Below, piece after piece: positions 59,940-64,000 of a stretch of 64,000 bases of DNA. This DNA comes from Methanomicrobiales archaeon (GTDB lineage Archaea > Halobacteriota > Methanomicrobia > Methanomicrobiales > Methanospirillaceae): the NCBI GenBank assembly GCA_022841205.1, contig JALHCK010000003.1, positions 98,601 to 162,600 on the forward strand, in the 5' to 3' direction. Each line of letters opens with the position of its first letter. Positions within the stretch are counted from its first letter, which is position 1. The translations under genes and the position numbers were made by a program. Below the pieces are notes generated by a model. The model was not told the origin of the DNA. It searched no databases and saw only the letters and a list, made by a program, of their open reading frames with translations.

Positions 59940-61598
59940 ATGACGGACAGGTATCAGGACTACGAGACCCTCTGCCGCGACTTCCGGATAGAGGTCCCGA
60001 AATATTACAACTTCGGTTTCGATGTGATCGATTCCTGGGCAGAGAAGGACAGGAACAAGCTGGCCATGATCTGGGTGAACCAGCAGGGTGAAGAGAAGAA
60101 ATACACGTTCCGGGACTTTAAAAACCTCTCGAACCAGGCGGCAAACATCCTGGTCAAATACGGCATCCAGAAGGGCGACCGCGTGATGCTGATGCTCCCC
60201 CGGGTCCCGGAATGGTGGATCTTTGTCATCGGCCTGATCAAGCTTGGAGCGGTATTGTGCCCCTGCCCGACCATGCTCACCGAAAAAGACATCCGCTACC
60301 GGCTGAATGCCGGGAAGTTCAAGATGATCATCACCAACCTCGAGAACTCGGCAAAAGTCGAGCAGGTAACCGGGGAATGCTCCACGCTGACCTGCAGGTT
60401 CCTCATCGATGGGGCGCTCCCGGGTTGGGTGAGTTTCCCTGACGAGCTCGTCTACCCGGCCCCGGTCTCGTTTCGCTCGGTCAGTCACCCTTCGGGGAAA
60501 AAGACGCTTGCCTCTGACCCGATGCTCATCTACTTCACTTCGGGCACTACCGGGGATGCGAAGATGGTGCTTCACAACCACAGCTACCCGCTCGGCCATA
60601 TCGTTACCGCCAGGCTGTGGCACGATGTCTCGGATCAGGATGTCCATTTCACTTCGGCTGATACCGGGTGGGCGAAATGTGCCTGGGGCAGGATATTTGG
60701 CCAGTGGATATGCGGGGCCTGTATCTTTGTCTACGATGTGCGGGGGAAGTTCAAGGCGACCGAGCTCCTGCCGCTTCTCGAGAAGTACGAGATCAGTACA
60801 TTCTGTGTCCCGCCAACCATTTACCGGATGCTGATCCTTGCCGACCTCGAAAAGTTTGACCTCCGCGAGCTCCGCCGCTGCACGAGTGCCGGTGAACCGC
60901 TCAACCCCGAAGTGGTCCGGGTCTGGAAGGAGGGGACCGGCCGGACCATCTCGGAGGGCTACGGCCAGACCGAGACAGTATGCTGCATCGGCACGTTCCG
61001 GGGAATGGAGACCCGGCCGGGATCGATGGGCAGGCCGGCCCCCGGCTGGCACGTGGAGCTGCACGATGACGAGGGAAACCCGGTCGGGCAGGGTGATGAG
61101 GGACGGATTGCGATATCTCTTGACCCCCGCCCGGTGGGGCTCTTCGTCGAGTACCTCAACAGCCCGGAGTCGAACGCGGCATCGTTCGTAAACGGTTTTT
61201 ACTATACCGGGGACAAGGCCTTCATGGACGAGGACGGCTACTTCTGGTTCGTCGGCCGCGATGATGACATCATCAAGTCTTCCGGGTACCGGATCGGCCC
61301 GTTTGAAGTGGAGAGCGCACTGCTCGAGCATCCCGCCGTCCAGGAGTCCGCGGTAGTCGGATCGCCGGACCTGATCCGGGGGGTGATCGTGAAGGCTTTC
61401 ATCGTGCTCAAGCAGGGCTTTGAGCCATCCGAGACCCTGATAAAGGACATCCAGTCCCATGTCCGCCGGACCACCGCCCCCTACAAGTATCCCCGGGCTA
61501 TCGAGTTTGTCGATGATCTCCCAAAGACCCTTTCAGGAAAGATCAGGAGAAACGAGCTCCGGCAGCGGGAAATGCAAAAGGCGTTTGACGAAGAGTGA
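59940..61598 (+). CDS. AMP-forming acyl-CoA synthetase, paralogue 1
   Basis: 552 residues. The ANL-superfamily motifs are complete: YFTSGTTGDAKMVLHNHSY (P-loop), EGYGQTETV, the Asp of GDKAFMDEDGYFWFVGRDDD, and the C-terminal lysine in KTLSGKIRRNEL. It activates a short- or medium-chain carboxylate with ATP and CoA; acetate, propionate or branched acids are all possible, so the substrate is not assigned. Its closest relative in the window is the next gene, about two-thirds identical by eye. The gene is monocistronic with a hairpin/T-tract downstream. Confidence 0.9.
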   Translation: MTDRYQDYETLCRDFRIEVPKYYNFGFDVIDSWAEKDRNKLAMIWVNQQGEEKKYTFRDFKNLSNQAANILVKYGIQKGDRVMLMLPRVPEWWIFVIGLIKLGAVLCPCPTMLTEKDIRYRLNAGKFKMIITNLENSAKVEQVTGECSTLTCRFLIDGALPGWVSFPDELVYPAPVSFRSVSHPSGKKTLASDPMLIYFTSGTTGDAKMVLHNHSYPLGHIVTARLWHDVSDQDVHFTSADTGWAKCAWGRIFGQWICGACIFVYDVRGKFKATELLPLLEKYEISTFCVPPTIYRMLILADLEKFDLRELRRCTSAGEPLNPEVVRVWKEGTGRTISEGYGQTETVCCIGTFRGMETRPGSMGRPAPGWHVELHDDEGNPVGQGDEGRIAISLDPRPVGLFVEYLNSPESNAASFVNGFYYTGDKAFMDEDGYFWFVGRDDDIIKSSGYRIGPFEVESALLEHPAVQESAVVGSPDLIRGVIVKAFIVLKQGFEPSETLIKDIQSHVRRTTAPYKYPRAIEFVDDLPKTLSGKIRRNELRQREMQKAFDEE

Positions 61599-61600
61599 GG

Positions 61601-61625
61601 AGGGGACTTTCCCCCTGATTTTTTT
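61601..61625 (+). terminator. Hairpin plus T-tract after acyl-CoA synthetase 1
   Basis: AGGGG pairs with CCCCT across a short loop and is followed by seven T, within 5-30 nt of the stop codon. It looks like an intrinsic-type terminator. Confidence 0.5.
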
Positions 61626-61910
61626 GGGACGCAATGCGAAACAGGCGATTGTCACCGCCCATTAAAGCTATTGCTCCTTTACCTGTTCGTCCGTTGGTGG
61701 GGAATGGCCCGGACGGTGAAGCGTCCCGTTTAGGGAAAAACGGAGCGGAACGGGTATGCGGCAGGTGAGCATCTTTTCCTCGTGCTGGCGAATGTCTTCA
61801 CCTGTCCTGCTCGCCACGTTTACCCTTGGATCTTCGCCGTGTTTAAAAAGGCACCTTAAAGACATTCTGTGAAAAATATATCCGGTCATATGCCATGTGC
61901 CGGTTACACC
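61626..61910. other. Gap before acyl-CoA synthetase 2
   Basis: About 285 nt without a gene. A TATA-like AAAAATATATCC at 61872-61883 lies about 33 nt before the ATG at 61911 and argues for that start over the GTG at 61869. No repeat or RNA fold is evident. Confidence 0.4.
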
Positions 61911-63566
61911 ATGGAGAATTACGATGAGACTTACCGGAATTTCCGGATCGAGGTCCCGGAATGCTATAATTTCGGATTTGATGTGATCGATCGGCTCGGC
62001 CTTGCCGACCGGAACCGGCTGGCCATGATCTGGGTGAACCAGGAAGGGGAGGAGAAGACATTCACCTTCCGCCAGCTCGCAAACCTCTCGAACTCGGCGG
62101 CAAACATGCTTCTGAAGTACGGGGTCAAGAAGGGCGACAGGGTCATCATCATGCTCCCCCGCGTCCCGGAGTGGTGGGTCTTTGCCATCGCCTGCATCAA
62201 GCTCGGTGCGGTCTTCTGCCCCTGCCCGACCATGCTCACTGCAAGGGACCTCCGCTACAGGGTCAATGCTGCAAAGATCAGGATGATCGTAACCGATGCG
62301 GAGAATGCCCCGAAGGTTGAGGAGATCTGCGGTGATTGCCCGACGCTTGCCGGGCGGCTGGTAACCGATGCCCGGCTCCAGGGCTGGGTGAGCTATATCG
62401 AGGAGACCACCTACCCGGCTCCCGTCTCCCGGAGCCTGGTGAAGGTTGCCGGCATGGAGAAGACGAAGAGCACCGACCCGATGGTCATCTACTTCACCTC
62501 CGGCACCACCGGGGAGCCGAAGATGGTCCTCCACAACCACGCCCTGCCACTCGGCCACCTGACCACCGGCGCGTTCTGGCTCGATATCAGGGAAAACGAC
62601 CTCCATTTCACCCTGGCCGACACCGGGTGGGCCAAGTCATCGTGGGGCAAGTTTTTCGGGCCCTGGATCTGCGGGGCATGCACGCTGGTCTACGATATCC
62701 GGGGCCGGTTCAAGCCGACCGAGCTTTTACCGGTGCTCGAGCGGTACGAGGTGACAGTCTTCTGCGCTCCCCCGACGGTATACCGGATGCTTATCCTGGC
62801 CGACCTCGAGAAGTTCCATTTGAAGGAGCTTCGCCACTGCGTGAGTGCCGGAGAGCCTCTCAACCCGGAGGTCATCCGGGTCTGGAAGGAAGGGACCGGG
62901 CTGACCATCTACGAGGGTTACGGCCAGACCGAGATGGTGCTGGTGATCGGGACCTTCCCCTGCATGGAGCCCCGTGCCGGCTCCATGGGAAAACCATCCC
63001 CGGGCTGGCAGATCGAGCTCCATGACGATGATGGTAAGCCGGTTCCCCAGGGCGAAGTGGGCCGGATCGCCATCCGGGTGAAACCCGGCCGGCCGGTCGG
63101 CCTCTTTGATGGCTACCTCTACGACAGGGAGACCGAAGGGGAAGTCTTCGTTGGCGATTTTTACTATACAGGTGACAAGGCCTACGTGGATGCCGATGGT
63201 TACTACTGGTTTGTCGGCCGCGATGATGACGTGATCAAGTCGTCTGGTTACCGCATCGGTCCTTTCGAGGTTGAGAGTGCGCTGCTCGAACACCCGGCGG
63301 TCAAAGAGGCAGCGGTGGTCGGATCCCCGGACGTAATCCGGGGAATGATCGTGAAGGCCTACATTGTGTTGAAGGATGGTTACCAGCCGTCCGAGCAGCT
63401 GGCAAAGGATATCCAGAAGTTTGTCAAGAGGCACACAGCTCCTTACAAATACCCCCGGGCCATCGAGTTCACCGATGATCTCCCAAAGACCATCTCGGGC
63501 AAGATCCGGCGAAGCGTTCTCCGCGATCGGGAGCTTTCAGGGGAAGGGCGGAGCATCCGCGAATAG
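61911..63566 (+). CDS. AMP-forming acyl-CoA synthetase, paralogue 2
   Basis: 551 residues from the ATG at 61911; the TATA-like element upstream overlaps a possible GTG start at 61869, so that start is unlikely. Motifs YFTSGTTGEPKMVLHNHAL, EGYGQTEMV and KTISGKIRRSVL are complete. It is a tandem paralogue of the gene 310 nt upstream, each with its own promoter. The differences in the acyl-binding region (for example CVSAGEPL versus CTSAGEPL, and EMVLVIG versus ETVCCIG) suggest different substrate preferences or expression. Confidence 0.9.
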   Translation: MENYDETYRNFRIEVPECYNFGFDVIDRLGLADRNRLAMIWVNQEGEEKTFTFRQLANLSNSAANMLLKYGVKKGDRVIIMLPRVPEWWVFAIACIKLGAVFCPCPTMLTARDLRYRVNAAKIRMIVTDAENAPKVEEICGDCPTLAGRLVTDARLQGWVSYIEETTYPAPVSRSLVKVAGMEKTKSTDPMVIYFTSGTTGEPKMVLHNHALPLGHLTTGAFWLDIRENDLHFTLADTGWAKSSWGKFFGPWICGACTLVYDIRGRFKPTELLPVLERYEVTVFCAPPTVYRMLILADLEKFHLKELRHCVSAGEPLNPEVIRVWKEGTGLTIYEGYGQTEMVLVIGTFPCMEPRAGSMGKPSPGWQIELHDDDGKPVPQGEVGRIAIRVKPGRPVGLFDGYLYDRETEGEVFVGDFYYTGDKAYVDADGYYWFVGRDDDVIKSSGYRIGPFEVESALLEHPAVKEAAVVGSPDVIRGMIVKAYIVLKDGYQPSEQLAKDIQKFVKRHTAPYKYPRAIEFTDDLPKTISGKIRRSVLRDRELSGEGRSIRE

Positions 63567-63707
63567 GGGTAAATGGATATTCGGGGGAATGGTTTGCCCT
63601 GCCCATGAGTTCCGCGAGGCAGCGTAATGACAGGAGAACGGATAGAACGGAGAATCTTCGAATTCCCGGGCAGCAATCCTCCCGATGGCCCGTAAAAAAA
63701 TACACAT

Positions 63708-63715
63708 CTTTATTT
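63708..63715 (+). promoter_or_regulatory. TATA-like element for tRNA-Leu
   Basis: CTTTATTT lies about 30 nt upstream of the first base of the mature tRNA, the expected box A position. Confidence 0.5.
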
Positions 63716-63741
63716 CTCTGCACTTCCTATGAGATAGAGGT

Positions 63742-63826
63742 GCGAGGGTAGCCAAGCCAGGTCAACGGCGCTGGATTCAGGGTCCAGTCTCGCAGGAGTT
63801 CTTGGGTTCAAATCCCATCCCTCGCA
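63742..63826 (+). tRNA. tRNA-Leu (anticodon CAG)
   Basis: An 85-nt class II cloverleaf. Acceptor GCGAGGG pairs with CCCTCGC, the anticodon stem CTGGA/TCCAG holds the loop TTCAGGG (anticodon CAG), and a long variable arm (TCTCGCAGGAGTTC) identifies a leucine-type tRNA. The T arm TTGGG-TTCAAAT-CCCAT has one mismatch at its base. The discriminator is A and CCA is not encoded. Confidence 0.93.
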
Positions 63827-64000
63827 TCTGGATGCGAAGTTAGAATCGTTCAGTCTTCTTTTTAAGCCGGTTATTTCAGAAACTTTTCTATGACTTACCC
63901 AGTCGCTCAGTTGCTTGCGAGCAGCTCTTTTCATCCTGTCAGGACAGAAACCGGCATCCGGTAATTCAGTTGAATCCAACATTCGAAAAATCTAATCTTA

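Noticed and set aside
59895..61460. 521-codon minus-strand frame
   Set aside because: Exactly antisense to acyl-CoA synthetase 1, whose motifs are complete; a shadow frame.
63710..63982. 90-codon minus-strand frame at the right edge
   Set aside because: It is antisense to tRNA-Leu and includes the typical peptide of a mistranslated tRNA (WDLNPRTPARLDPESS), a well-known annotation artefact.

Overview
The window comes from a methanogenic archaeon, most likely the order Methanomicrobiales. Supporting genes are F420 biosynthesis (CofE), tetrahydromethanopterin biosynthesis (MptD), the archaeal CoA route (pantoate kinase, phosphopantoate-beta-alanine ligase, CoaBC), TBP, MCM, RFC, NMD3, aCPSF1/FttA, pelota, ABCE1 and Sec61-beta. 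The placement within Methanomicrobiales rests on a complete bacterial-type ruvCAB operon and on a surface protein resembling the DUF3821 family; it is an inference without a phylogeny. The DNA is GC-rich, genes are tightly packed, four-base ATGA or GTGA overlaps are frequent, and many promoters look leaderless.

Layout. 1-4.5 kb: end of a phosphate permease, pyrH, tRNA-Pro(UGG) placed 7 nt before nth, a zinc ribbon, an AmmeMemoRadiSam radical SAM enzyme and a Mut7-C protein. 4.6-10 kb: ppk1-CHAD polyphosphate pair and ruvC-ruvA-ruvB. 10-16.3 kb: MFS transporter, fttA, psmB, a four-CBS protein, a UspA protein and an amidohydrolase. 16.3-23 kb: sec61-beta, cofE, small zinc ribbons, then a ribosome-rescue cluster (pelota and RqcH/NFACT divergent from an EMC6-like protein and ABCE1). 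23-32.4 kb: a four-gene minus-strand operon of exported surface proteins. 32.3-37.7 kb: sparser accessory stretch with an ECF-type S component, a Cache lipoprotein, a flavin reductase and a PurM-like protein. 48.8 down to 37.7 kb: a twelve-gene co-directional block (RFC small subunit, MCM, MptD, TatD-like, DUF424, NMD3, Trm5/Taw2-like, CoaBC, pantoate kinase, phosphopantoate ligase, second RFC-like subunit, methyltransferase). 48.9-54.8 kb: a giant modular surface protein split by a frameshift. 55-59.3 kb: RPA-associated protein, phosphoesterase and Lhr helicase. 59.3-64 kb: TBP, two paralogous acyl-CoA synthetases and tRNA-Leu(CAG).

Most notable signals. (1) The giant PKD/SBBP gene is interrupted by an exact 40-bp tandem duplication; removing one copy restores an open frame of 1990 codons, so copy number could switch between a membrane-anchored and a truncated secreted form. 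(2) An unnamed module of about 100 residues, here called the FYG module, occurs five times in three surface proteins. (3) Two neighbouring surface proteins without a membrane anchor share a C-terminal domain, and one carries a striking Cys-rich insert; all sit in one operon whose last gene supplies the only C-terminal membrane helix. (4) A palindromic TATA element lies between the two divergent ribosome-rescue operons. (5) Recurrent U-tract terminators, some fused to the stop codon, occur in a genome segment that encodes the termination factor FttA.
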